Positions 14,460-22,095 of a stretch of 25,464 nt of DNA are shown piece by piece; the stretch's first letter is position 1; each line of letters starts with the position of its first letter. The DNA comes from Candidatus Dormiibacterota bacterium. GTDB taxonomy: Bacteria > Chloroflexota > Dormibacteria > Aeolococcales > Bog-877. The notes beneath the pieces were generated by a model, which was not told the origin of the DNA, searched no databases, and worked only from the letters and a program-made list of their open reading frames with translations. Location: positions 1 to 25,464 of the forward strand of contig JASHRA010000010.1 of NCBI GenBank assembly GCA_030038765.1. Direction: 5' to 3'. The translations under genes and the position numbers were made by a program.

Positions 14460-15688
14460 GGCAGGGACCTCCAGGCGCGCTCCAGCAGGGCCACCACGTT
14501 GCCGCCCAGGACCTTGTGGATGTCGCCGTCGGGGTAGCCGTGGCGGACCAGCCAGCGGGCGATGTTGGGCAGGGCCTCGGCCGGGCTCTCCAGCCCGTCC
14601 ACCCACTCCACGCGGTCGAACTGGAGCGGTGGGTCGGGCGCGGGCAGGCCCTGGCCCAGGCGCTCCTGCACCACCCGGTGGAAGCCGACGTGGTCGCCGA
14701 ACATGGTGTCGGGGCCGAAGGCGACGTGGTCCAGCCCCACCAGCTCGCAGCAGTACTCGAAGTGGGCCATGTAGCTGTCGATGCCGTGGTGCCGCAGTTC
14801 CCGGGTGAGGGTGGTGTGGGGGGCCGCCTCGATGCCGATCACGCCGCCGGACTCGGCGCAGGCCCGGATCACGTCGTCCGGCTTCATCCGGGCCGTGGGC
14901 CAGAGCGCCCGGGCGCCGGCGTGGGAGATGGAGACCGGGGCCGCGCTCTGGGCGACGGTGTCGAGGGTGGTCCGGTCGCCGGCGTGGGAGCAGTCGATGA
15001 GGATGCCGAGCTGGTTCATGCGCCGCACCGCCCGGCGGCCGAAGGCGGTGAGGCCGGCGTCGGAGCGCTCGCCGAGGCCGCTGCCCAGCGCGTTGGCCTC
15101 GCTGTAGGTGACGCCGACGGCGCGGACGCCGAAGCCGTAGAGCACGTCCAGGCGGTCGAGCTCGTTCTCGATCGGCGTCGCCGACTCGATCGCCAGCACC
15201 ACCCCCAGCTGCCCCCGGGCCCGCGCCGCCTCCAGGTCGGGCAGGCGCCGGACCACGGTGAGGTAGTCCTGGTGGTCCAGGTCGCAGAGCCGCATGCCCA
15301 GGTCGAGGAGGGTGTCCTCCCACTTCCAGCCCATCAGCGAGGTGATCTGCCCCTCGCCGTCGGCCAGGTTGTCGAAGAGGAGGTCCAGCCCGGAGCGACT
15401 GAGCCCCAGGTAGCCGGTGAAGTCGCGCCCGTGGCGCCGGTACTCGAAGAGCTGGTCCACGTCCTGGGGCATGACCACCGGGTGGTCGTGGAAGGAGACG
15501 ACCGGCCCCTCGGCGAGCAGGCGCCGGACCCGCCGCTCCTGCTCCGGGTCCAGCTCCACCCCGGCCGAGGGGACCCGCTCCAGCTCCGGCGCCAGCTCGA
15601 AGACGCGGTAGTCGGCGCCCGCCTCCAGGTAGTCGTAGGAGTGGTAGCCGCGGTAGGCGGCGTCCTTGGCGCCGCTCTCCTGGCTCAC
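14456..15688 (-). CDS. M19 (renal/membrane dipeptidase-type) peptidase
   Basis: The 410-residue protein is a TIM-barrel dipeptidase of the amidohydrolase superfamily. Recognisable elements are HDHP (67-70) at the first strand, Glu168 in VLAIESA as bridging metal ligand, His235 in CSHAGD, His256 in ISHAGA, Asp327 in FGPDT, and the C-terminal KVLGGN typical of M19. Bacterial members often prefer dipeptides with a C-terminal D-amino acid. The usual HxD of strand one is HxH here. There is no signal peptide, so it should be cytoplasmic. GTG 15688 overlaps the TGA of the alcohol dehydrogenase gene, and its own stop overlaps the SDR start. Confidence 0.88.
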   Translation of the reverse strand: MSQESGAKDAAYRGYHSYDYLEAGADYRVFELAPELERVPSAGVELDPEQERRVRRLLAEGPVVSFHDHPVVMPQDVDQLFEYRRHGRDFTGYLGLSRSGLDLLFDNLADGEGQITSLMGWKWEDTLLDLGMRLCDLDHQDYLTVVRRLPDLEAARARGQLGVVLAIESATPIENELDRLDVLYGFGVRAVGVTYSEANALGSGLGERSDAGLTAFGRRAVRRMNQLGILIDCSHAGDRTTLDTVAQSAAPVSISHAGARALWPTARMKPDDVIRACAESGGVIGIEAAPHTTLTRELRHHGIDSYMAHFEYCCELVGLDHVAFGPDTMFGDHVGFHRVVQERLGQGLPAPDPPLQFDRVEWVDGLESPAEALPNIARWLVRHGYPDGDIHKVLGGNVVALLERAWRSLP

Positions 15689-16728
15689 GCCAGGGCCACC
15701 TTGACCGCCCGCCGCTCGGACATGGCCCGGTAGCCCTCGGCCACCTCCCCCAGGGGCAGGGTCAGGTCGAAGACGGGGCTGGGGTCGAGCTCTTGGGCCA
15801 GCACCCGGCGCAGCAGGTCGGGGAGGTAGTGGCGGGCGGGGGCGATCCCCATGCTGATGTGGAGCTGGTGGGCGAAGACGTCGAAGAGGGGCAGCTGGGG
15901 CGTGGTGTGGGGCACCCCGACGGCGCCGATGCTGCCCCCGTCACGGGTCATGTCGAGGGCCATGCGCCAGGCCTCCGGCGTGCCCACCGCCTCCACCGTG
16001 TGACGCGCGCCCAGTCCCTCGGTCAGCTCACGGACCCGGGCCACCGCCTCCTCGCCGCGCTCCGGCAGCACCTCGCTGGCGCCGAAGGCGCGGCCCAGCG
16101 CCTGGCGCGCCGGGTTGCGGCTCAGCAGCACCACCTGCTCCACGCCCAGCACCTGGCGGGCGCCCAGGACCGAGCAGAGCCCGACCGCGCCGTCGCCGAT
16201 CACGACCAGGGGCGCGCCCGGCGCCGCCCCGGCCAGGACGGCCGCGTGCAGCCCCGTCGCCATCACGTCGGTGAGGGCCAGCAGGTTCAGCAGGAGGCGC
16301 TCGTCGCCGTCCCCGGCCCCGCCCGGGACGGCCACCAGGGTGCCATCCGCCAGGGGCACCCGGACCGCCTCGCCCTGGCCCCCGTCGCTCTCCCGGACGC
16401 CGAAGGTGCCGCCCCTGAGGCAGGCGGTCTGGAGGCCGTCCCGGCAGTAGCTGCAGGTGTTGTCGGACCACTGGAAGGGGGCCACCACGAGGTCGCCGGC
16501 CCTCACCGTGCGCACCTCCCGGCCCACCGCCTCCACCGTGCCGATGAACTCGTGCCCGAGGCGCGAGCCGGGGTCCCGCCGGAGCACTCCCCGGTAGGCC
16601 CAGAGGTCAGAGCCGCAGACGCAGGAGCGCAGCACCCGCACCACGGCGTCGGTGTCCTCCCGGATGGCGGGGTCGGGAACCTCCTCCACCGTCACCTGGC
16701 CCGCGCTCCGGTAGATCGCAGCTCGCAT
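15685..16728 (-). CDS. Zinc-type alcohol dehydrogenase (MDR superfamily)
   Basis: The 347-residue protein shows the catalytic-zinc residues Cys38 (VCGSD) and His59-Glu60 (GHE), the proton-relay region TDVMATG (153-159), and the Rossmann motif VIGDGAVGL (176-184). The structural-zinc loop has Cys92, Cys95 and Cys103 but lacks the first of the usual four Cys (WSDNTC instead), a change common in one subgroup. It should oxidise an alcohol or polyol, or reduce an aldehyde, with NAD(P). ATG 16728 has a GGGAGG ribosome-binding site and lies 16 bases after the PanE-amidase stop; its stop overlaps the M19 start. Confidence 0.9.
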   Translation of the reverse strand: MRAAIYRSAGQVTVEEVPDPAIREDTDAVVRVLRSCVCGSDLWAYRGVLRRDPGSRLGHEFIGTVEAVGREVRTVRAGDLVVAPFQWSDNTCSYCRDGLQTACLRGGTFGVRESDGGQGEAVRVPLADGTLVAVPGGAGDGDERLLLNLLALTDVMATGLHAAVLAGAAPGAPLVVIGDGAVGLCSVLGARQVLGVEQVVLLSRNPARQALGRAFGASEVLPERGEEAVARVRELTEGLGARHTVEAVGTPEAWRMALDMTRDGGSIGAVGVPHTTPQLPLFDVFAHQLHISMGIAPARHYLPDLLRRVLAQELDPSPVFDLTLPLGEVAEGYRAMSERRAVKVALA

Positions 16729-16744
16729 CAGACAGGGCCTCCCT

Positions 16745-18883
16745 TCACGCCACCCGGGGCTCCCGCGGCTCCACCGCCAGCACCGACTCGGCCTGGGCCG
16801 CGGCCGCCAGCAGCTCCGCGTCCCGGCCCCTCGGGGCCACCAGCTGGAGCCCGATGGGGAGCCCGTCCCGGCTCCAGCCGCACTGGAGTGTGACGGCGGG
16901 CTCGCCGGTGAGGTTGAGGACGGACGTGAAGCGGCCCTCGGCCTCCCCCTCGGCGGTGTCCATGGGGGGCGTGGTGCGGGGGGCGCAGATGCCCACCACC
17001 GGCGTCAGCAGCAGGTCGACCTCCTGGTAGCAGCGCTCCACCTGGGGCAGGAGCTGGTCGCGGCGCTGGAGGGCCCTCCGGTGCGCCTCCGGGCTGGCGC
17101 CGGCGGCGCTCCGGATGAGGCGCAGGGTCTCGGCGCCGAAGTGGGAGGGCTGGCTCTCGGCGCGGGCGCCGTGCACCTGCCAGAGCTCGAAGAGGAGCAC
17201 GTCGTCGAAGAGCTGGGCCATCTCCGCGCGGGCTCCGGGGTCCAGCTCTGAGGTCTCCCAGCCGGCGCCCCGGAGCCGCTCCACGGCCAGGGCCAGGGCG
17301 CTCGCCACCTCCGGCTCCAGGGTCGGGTCCCGGAGGTCCCCCCGGAGCAGCCCGAGCCGGACCCGCTCCGGCGCCGGGGCGGGCGGGTGCCCCAGCAGGG
17401 AGCTCAGCCCCAGGGCCACGGTGGCCACGTCGCGGCCGATCAGGCCCAGGTGGTCGAGGGAGGGGGAGAGGGGCTGGACGCCGGTCAGGTCCAGGGTGCC
17501 GAAGGTGGGCTTGAGCCCGACCACGCCGCAGTAGCCGGCGGGGATGCGGATCGAGCCCCCGGTGTCCGTGCCCAGGGCGAGGCGGCAGGCGCCCACGCCG
17601 ACCAGGGCCGCCGAGCCCCCGCTGGAGCCGCCCGCGGTGCGCTCCGGGGCGTAGGGGTTGCCGGTCTCGGGGACCTCGGGGTGGAGGGCGCCGGCCGCGT
17701 ACTCGAGCAGGGCCGAGGTGGCGTAGACGTCGGCGCCCAGCTGGCGCAGCCGCGCCACCACCGGGGCGTCCCGGGTGGCGGGCGCGCCCAGCATGTCCTC
17801 GGGATTGCCGTTGCCGCGCGGCAGGCCCTCCACGTCGATGAGGTCCTTGACCGCCACCTGGAGGCCGTGGAGGGGGCCCCGGGAGGCGCGCCGGGGGGCC
17901 GGGACCAGGTGCACCACGGCGTGCAGGGGCCGGCCCAGCCGCTCCGTGCGCTCCAGCGTGGCGAGCAGCTCCAGGTTGGCCACCTCGCAGGTGCGCTCGC
18001 CGCGCTCGATGGCCCGGATGATCTCGCCGCAGTAGCCGGTGAGCGGTCCCCTGAGGTCCCGCACCAGGTCGTCCACCTCGGTCTTGCGGTGCCGCACCAT
18101 GAGGTCGCGGTAGATGCCGCTGTGCGACTTGGCGCTGCCCCGGTTGAACTCCACCAGGCGCGTCAGCGAGCCCTCCAGGTCCGCCGGGTCGAAGCCGTCG
18201 AAGGCCTCGGGGCGGACCGGGCTCTGGGCCAGCACCTCGCGGGCCAGGGCCAGCATCAGGGGCCGGAAGCGCGCGTCCCCGAGGCTGTCCGCGATGGAGA
18301 GGTCGGAGACCGCCCCGGCGTAGAGCATGGCGCCGTAGGCTTCCTTGGCCCAGATGTAGCCCATGACGTTGTCGCTGGGCTCGGCGTAGGGCAGCGCCCG
18401 GCACAGCTCCCGGACCCGCTCGCTGTCGCCGCCCCCGGGCTCACCCACCCGGAAGGTGCCCACGTTGCCCTGCAGGATCCGGCCCGGAGCCTGGTAGTCG
18501 GCGCCGAAGTTGACCAGGCTGACGATGAGCCGTTCCCAGCCCACCACCTGGGCCAGGCGCGGCGCCGTCAGGCCGTTCTGGAAGCTGACCAGGTAGCCGT
18601 CCGGGGCGAGGCGCAGGCGCAGGGGCTCGGCGGCGGCCTCGGTGTGGTGGCTCTTGACCGCGATGGCAGCCCGCTCGATGCGCTCCGGGAGCCCCTCGGG
18701 GGTCACCGCCCGGGCCGGGACGGTGAAGCTGGCGACCGGCCCCTCGATGGTGATGCCGCGCTCGTTGATGGCGCGCACGTGGTCCTCGTCCTGGTCGCAG
18801 AAGAGGACCTCGTGGCCGCTGCGGATCATGTGCGCGCCGATGGTGCCGCCGATGGCACCGGCTCCGATGATCGTGAGGCGCAT
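16745..18883 (-). CDS. Fusion of a ketopantoate-reductase-like (ApbA/PanE) domain with an amidase-signature domain
   Basis: One uninterrupted 712-residue frame holds two enzymes. Residues 1 to about 300 are ApbA/PanE-like: nucleotide loop IGAGAIGG (6-13), VKSHHT, FQNGL (101-105), Lys180 at the catalytic-lysine position and Glu269 in KTEVDD. The Asn four residues after the Lys is Gly184 here. Residues of about 318-712 are an amidase with its full Lys-Ser-Ser triad: Lys346 (VAVKDL), cis-Ser420 (GGSSGGS) and nucleophile Ser444 (DTGGSIRIPAG). The usual N-terminal amidase helices are shortened. The enzyme would reduce a keto acid or split an opine-like compound, and hydrolyse an amide. ATG 18883 is the start; hairpins lie upstream. 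Confidence 0.85.
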   Translation of the reverse strand: MRLTIIGAGAIGGTIGAHMIRSGHEVLFCDQDEDHVRAINERGITIEGPVASFTVPARAVTPEGLPERIERAAIAVKSHHTEAAAEPLRLRLAPDGYLVSFQNGLTAPRLAQVVGWERLIVSLVNFGADYQAPGRILQGNVGTFRVGEPGGGDSERVRELCRALPYAEPSDNVMGYIWAKEAYGAMLYAGAVSDLSIADSLGDARFRPLMLALAREVLAQSPVRPEAFDGFDPADLEGSLTRLVEFNRGSAKSHSGIYRDLMVRHRKTEVDDLVRDLRGPLTGYCGEIIRAIERGERTCEVANLELLATLERTERLGRPLHAVVHLVPAPRRASRGPLHGLQVAVKDLIDVEGLPRGNGNPEDMLGAPATRDAPVVARLRQLGADVYATSALLEYAAGALHPEVPETGNPYAPERTAGGSSGGSAALVGVGACRLALGTDTGGSIRIPAGYCGVVGLKPTFGTLDLTGVQPLSPSLDHLGLIGRDVATVALGLSSLLGHPPAPAPERVRLGLLRGDLRDPTLEPEVASALALAVERLRGAGWETSELDPGARAEMAQLFDDVLLFELWQVHGARAESQPSHFGAETLRLIRSAAGASPEAHRRALQRRDQLLPQVERCYQEVDLLLTPVVGICAPRTTPPMDTAEGEAEGRFTSVLNLTGEPAVTLQCGWSRDGLPIGLQLVAPRGRDAELLAAAAQAESVLAVEPREPRVA

Positions 18884-18929
18884 GCGCTCTTCCCGTGAGG
18901 GTTGCCGATCGACGAGCGGGCGAGATAGG

Positions 18930-18987
18930 GCGGGGCCCGGCCCAGGGCCGGACCCCGCCCAGGGTGCCGGCCCTCAGGCCGGCGCCC
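18930..18987 (-). promoter_or_regulatory. Two tandem strong hairpins after the solute-binding-protein gene
   Basis: Just past the binding-protein stop, GGGTGCCGGCC (18962-18972) pairs with GGCCGGCGCCC (18977-18987) over 11 bp, one of them a G-T wobble, with a 4-base loop. Next, GCGGGG plus CCGGCC (18930-18942) pairs with GGCCGG plus CCCCGC (18946-18958) over 12 bp with one mismatch and a 3-base loop. There is no T-run. In many ABC operons such hairpins stabilise the binding-protein message and reduce downstream transcription. Confidence 0.6.
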
Positions 18988-19005
18988 TCTCCATGGGGGT
19001 GTGGT

Positions 19006-20958
19006 TTAGCTGTTGGCCAGGTAGTAGTCCTGCGGGTAGAGGATGTCGTAGACGTCCTGGGGCAGGAATCCCTTCAGGTTCTTCTTGAACATGGTGAACT
19101 GCTGGGGGACGTTGGGGAGGTAGAGGCCGGGCAGGTTCTCGGCCAGGAAGTTCTGGTACTTGACCAGCGCCTTGTGCTCGGCGCTGGCGTTGGAGGCGGT
19201 GTTGGTGGCCAGGATGTTGGCGTCGTTGGTGGCGTTGGAGTAGTCACCCACGTTGCTGCCGGCACCGGTCTCGAAGATCTCCTCGCCGGTGGGGAAGAAG
19301 TCGGGGTCGTAGCTCCAGCCGCCGATCCAGTTGGCGATGTCCCAGTCGCTGCAGGGCGTGCTGTAGGTGCAGCCGTCGTCCATGGTGGCGATGACGGTGG
19401 CGAAGGGCTCCTGCTTGATGGTGATGTTGATGCCGGCCTTGGCCTTCAACGTCGACTGGTAGGCCTCCATCTCGTTGGTGGCCTCGGTGCTGCCGCTGGC
19501 CAGGATGAGCCCGAAGTTGGCCTCCTGGTGGGCCTTGATGCCGGCGCCGCACTCACCGCTGCCGGTGCCCGGCTTCTCGCAGTAGCTGGTGCCGTCCGGG
19601 TTCACCTTCCAGCCGTTGTCGGTGAGCAGGCGGACCGCCTTGCTCGGGTCGTAGGGGTAGACCTGCCCGTGGGCCTCGAGCGAGCTCTCGTCGGGGTTGT
19701 TGGGCGGGAAGGTCGGCACCGGTCCGTTGTCCACCTGGCCGATGCCGTCGTTGTAGGCCTTGATCCACTGCTTCTGGTCCACCAGCGACTGCATGGCCTG
19801 GCGGAAGTAGAGCTGGCGGAAGATCGGCCCCACCGTCGGCTGGGTGAAGTTGAGCCCGGCGTAGACGAAGCCGAACAGGTACCAGGGGTTTAGCTCGTAG
19901 TTCTCGTCCTTCTCCAGGCTGGCGCGCTGCCCGTAGTCCTCGGTGGGCAGGTAGCCGATCGTGACCGAGCCGCTGCGCAGGGCGTCGAACTCGGCGGCGT
20001 TGGAGGTGAAGGGGAGCAGCTCGAAGGCGCTGACGCGCGGCTTGGGCTCGCCCGAGTAGGCCTTGTTGGGCACCAGCTTGGCGAACCCGTCGGTCGTGAA
20101 CTGGCTCAGCGTGAAGGGTCCGTCGACCACCTTCCAGAAGGGGTTGCTGGCGTAGGTGCTGATGTCCGAGGCCTCGTTGTTGAGCAGGACGGCGACGCCC
20201 AGGGCGCCGCTGGTGGCGGTGCCCGGGTTGGCCGGGACGTAGGACGCGGGCGTGGTGTTGGGCAGGGTGGTGCGGGCCTCGGCCGAGGTGTCGTAGTCAC
20301 CGATGGGGCCGTTGGCCGAGAGCTCGTCCCAGGCCGCCTGGGGCAGCGGGTAGACCTGGCTCAGCTCGTTGTAGAGGAACCAGGTCGGGTTGTAGGACGC
20401 GTTCATCTTGAAGGTGAGCGTGTAGGTCCCCGTCTGCTGGTAGCTGATGACGTTCTCCGGGAACCCGCCGGGGACGGCCGCGAAGTATCCGGGCCCGGGG
20501 TTGCTGCTGGTCCCCACCGTGGGCGCGTTGGGGTCCGTCACCGCGCTCAGGAGGTTCATCCAGAAGATGACGTCACGCGCGGTGATGGGCTGGCCGTTGG
20601 ACCAGTCCCAGTGCTTGAGGGTGACGGTGGCGACCGTGTCGTTGTCGGAGAAGACGGGCGGGTCGGCGACGCTCAGCTTCTTGTTCAGCACCGGCAGGCC
20701 GTCGCCGCCGAACCAGTAGAGGGGCAGGTACATGAAGTTGGAGAACTGATAGAGGTTGGCGTTGGACTCGTGCTCGGCGCTCATCAGCGGCGAGATGTAG
20801 GTGGGCGGCGTCCCGGCCAGCTCGGCGAAGCTGACCACGCCGCCGCCGGCGTTGGACTTGGCCTGGGTGGCGGCGCTGCCCAGGGCGGTCGCGACCAGGG
20901 CCGCGACCGCGGCCAGCCCCGCGATCCTTATGACCGAGCTTCTAATCCTGATTCGCAC
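19006..20958 (-). CDS. ABC transporter substrate-binding protein, family 5 (peptide/nickel/opine type)
   Basis: The protein has about 650 residues from GTG 20958, chosen because GGAGGGATGGAG lies just upstream; ATG 20976 would add six residues. A basic, hydrophobic N-terminus (RIRIRSSVIRIAGL followed by an Ala-rich segment ending near GSAATQA) looks like a signal peptide or membrane anchor without a lipobox Cys. The mature part is a DppA/OppA-like SBP_bac_5 protein: an ISPLMSAEHES region, KHWDWSNGQPITARDVIFWM early on, the hinge-domain VDGPFTLSQF, and FRQLYFRQAMQSLVDQ before the C-terminal lobe. It should capture a peptide-like solute outside the cell for DppB/DppC. Hairpins follow the gene. 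Confidence 0.88.
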   Translation of the reverse strand: MRIRIRSSVIRIAGLAAVAALVATALGSAATQAKSNAGGGVVSFAELAGTPPTYISPLMSAEHESNANLYQFSNFMYLPLYWFGGDGLPVLNKKLSVADPPVFSDNDTVATVTLKHWDWSNGQPITARDVIFWMNLLSAVTDPNAPTVGTSSNPGPGYFAAVPGGFPENVISYQQTGTYTLTFKMNASYNPTWFLYNELSQVYPLPQAAWDELSANGPIGDYDTSAEARTTLPNTTPASYVPANPGTATSGALGVAVLLNNEASDISTYASNPFWKVVDGPFTLSQFTTDGFAKLVPNKAYSGEPKPRVSAFELLPFTSNAAEFDALRSGSVTIGYLPTEDYGQRASLEKDENYELNPWYLFGFVYAGLNFTQPTVGPIFRQLYFRQAMQSLVDQKQWIKAYNDGIGQVDNGPVPTFPPNNPDESSLEAHGQVYPYDPSKAVRLLTDNGWKVNPDGTSYCEKPGTGSGECGAGIKAHQEANFGLILASGSTEATNEMEAYQSTLKAKAGINITIKQEPFATVIATMDDGCTYSTPCSDWDIANWIGGWSYDPDFFPTGEEIFETGAGSNVGDYSNATNDANILATNTASNASAEHKALVKYQNFLAENLPGLYLPNVPQQFTMFKKNLKGFLPQDVYDILYPQDYYLANS

Positions 20959-21096
20959 TGGACTCCATCCCTCCATTGCACCGGTGGCCGAGGCGGTGCC
21001 GACCAGGGCCCGCCGTCCAGGAGCTGCTTCCCCCGGTTCCGATGAATTCTCGCCGCCGAAGGAGGCGGCAAACATCGCCCGTCAAGGTGATTTTTC

Positions 21097-21124
21097 GGGG
21101 CTCGCGGCGGCTCGCCGCGGCCCC
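21097..21124 (-). repeat. Strong 12-bp hairpin between SDR and binding-protein genes
   Basis: GGGGC (21097-21101) and CGCGGCG (21103-21109) pair with CGCCGCG (21113-21119) and GCCCC (21120-21124) around a 3-base loop, with one bulged T. It lies 20 bases after the SDR stop. On the minus strand a run of A, not T, follows, so it is not a standard terminator; it may be a processing or pausing structure. Confidence 0.45.
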
Positions 21125-21144
21125 GGGAGCGTTCCGCCCGGGCA

Positions 21145-21927
21145 TCACACGTACCGTCCCATGCCGCCGGCGACGTCGATCGACGCGCCCGTGATGTAGC
21201 TGGCCCGGGGGCTGGCCAGGAAGGCGACCAGGCCGGAGACCTCGGCCGGCTCCCCGAAGCGGCCCAGCGGGACCTCCTCGCGCGAAGCCTGGCTCAGGAA
21301 GTCCTCGAAGGAGAGCTGGGGCGCGCGGCGGGCGTGGATCCGCTCCCACTGGGGGGTGCGGACGTAGCCGATGTTGACGCTGTTGACGAGGATCCGGTCC
21401 GGGGCCAGCTCCATGGCCAGGGCCTTGCTGAAGGCGAAGCAGGCGGCCCGGTTGACGGTGGTGGCGAAGAAGGCGGGGTCGGGCTGGCGCCCGTAGACGG
21501 CGTTGATGTTGATGATGGCCCCGCCCCCGGACCGGCGCAGGTGGCCGATGGCGGCCCGGGAGCAGCGGATCTGGGAGAAGAGCTTGACCTCGAGGTCGGC
21601 CTGGAAGTCCTGGTCGCTGAGGTCCGCAAAGCTGCCCGGGTGGGCCCGGCCGGCGTTGTTGACGAGGATGTCGAGTCCACCCATGGCCTGGGCGCTGCCG
21701 GCGACGAAGCGCTCCACCTGGGCCGGGTCGGTGACGTCGGCGGCCTCGGCCAGGACCCAGCCGCCGGCCTGGCGCAGCTCGCCGGCGGTCTCCTCCAGCT
21801 CCTCGCGGTGGCGCGAGCAGATGGCCACGCGCGCGCCCTCGGCGACCAGCTCGGCGGCGATCGCCGCCCCCAGCCCCTTGGACCCGCCGGTCACGATGGC
21901 CCGACGCCCTTCCAGTCCCAGGTCCAT
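21145..21927 (-). CDS. SDR-family protein with altered catalytic residues
   Basis: The 260-residue protein has the SDR fold: TGGSKGLG cofactor loop (14-21), NNAG near residue 90, and a C-terminal VAGGMG end. The active site differs from classical members. At the Ser position it has Asn-Ala (INAV), and the YxxxK pair is TxxxR within TTVNRAACFAFSKALA. An SDR branch with S/TxxxR in place of YxxxK exists in my recollection, so this may be a subfamily trait rather than damage. The start is ATG 21927, about 90 bases downstream of a good promoter, making it the first gene of the minus-strand cluster. The gap of about 190 bases to the binding-protein gene leaves open separate transcription. Confidence 0.82.
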   Translation of the reverse strand: MDLGLEGRRAIVTGGSKGLGAAIAAELVAEGARVAICSRHREELEETAGELRQAGGWVLAEAADVTDPAQVERFVAGSAQAMGGLDILVNNAGRAHPGSFADLSDQDFQADLEVKLFSQIRCSRAAIGHLRRSGGGAIININAVYGRQPDPAFFATTVNRAACFAFSKALAMELAPDRILVNSVNIGYVRTPQWERIHARRAPQLSFEDFLSQASREEVPLGRFGEPAEVSGLVAFLASPRASYITGASIDVAGGMGRYV

Positions 21928-22025
21928 CCCGCCTTCCGCTGCTCTGGGGCCCGGTCGGATCAGGCCCGCGCCGCTCCTCTCTTCCAGTTCGCGGGGGCCC
22001 CGCCCCCAGTTCCCGCGCCAGCGAG

Positions 22026-22054
22026 CCTATAGGTTCGGGACGGCGCGGTGCCAA
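22026..22054 (-). promoter_or_regulatory. Promoter for the minus-strand catabolic cluster
   Basis: On the minus strand TTGGCA (22054-22049), a 17-base spacer and TATAGG (22031-22026) form a good sigma-70-type promoter; transcription would start near 22019 and run into the SDR gene at 21927. It lies in the intergenic region shared with the divergent Lrp-type gene, the usual place for regulation by such proteins. Confidence 0.55.
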
Positions 22055-22095
22055 ATGATAGCCGAAGCGAGGGACCGACGTTACCATGGTGGGCC

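Noticed and set aside
16745..18883. The PanE-amidase as two separate adjacent genes
   Set aside because: No stop codon or plausible internal start with a ribosome-binding site occurs at the domain boundary; the frame is continuous.
18930..18987. Reading the tandem hairpins as a Rho-independent terminator
   Set aside because: No T-tract follows either stem on the minus strand.
21091..21124. TTTTT next to the hairpin at 21097-21124 as a terminator
   Set aside because: On the plus strand the T-run precedes the stem, and on the minus strand it reads as A, so the order is wrong for both directions.
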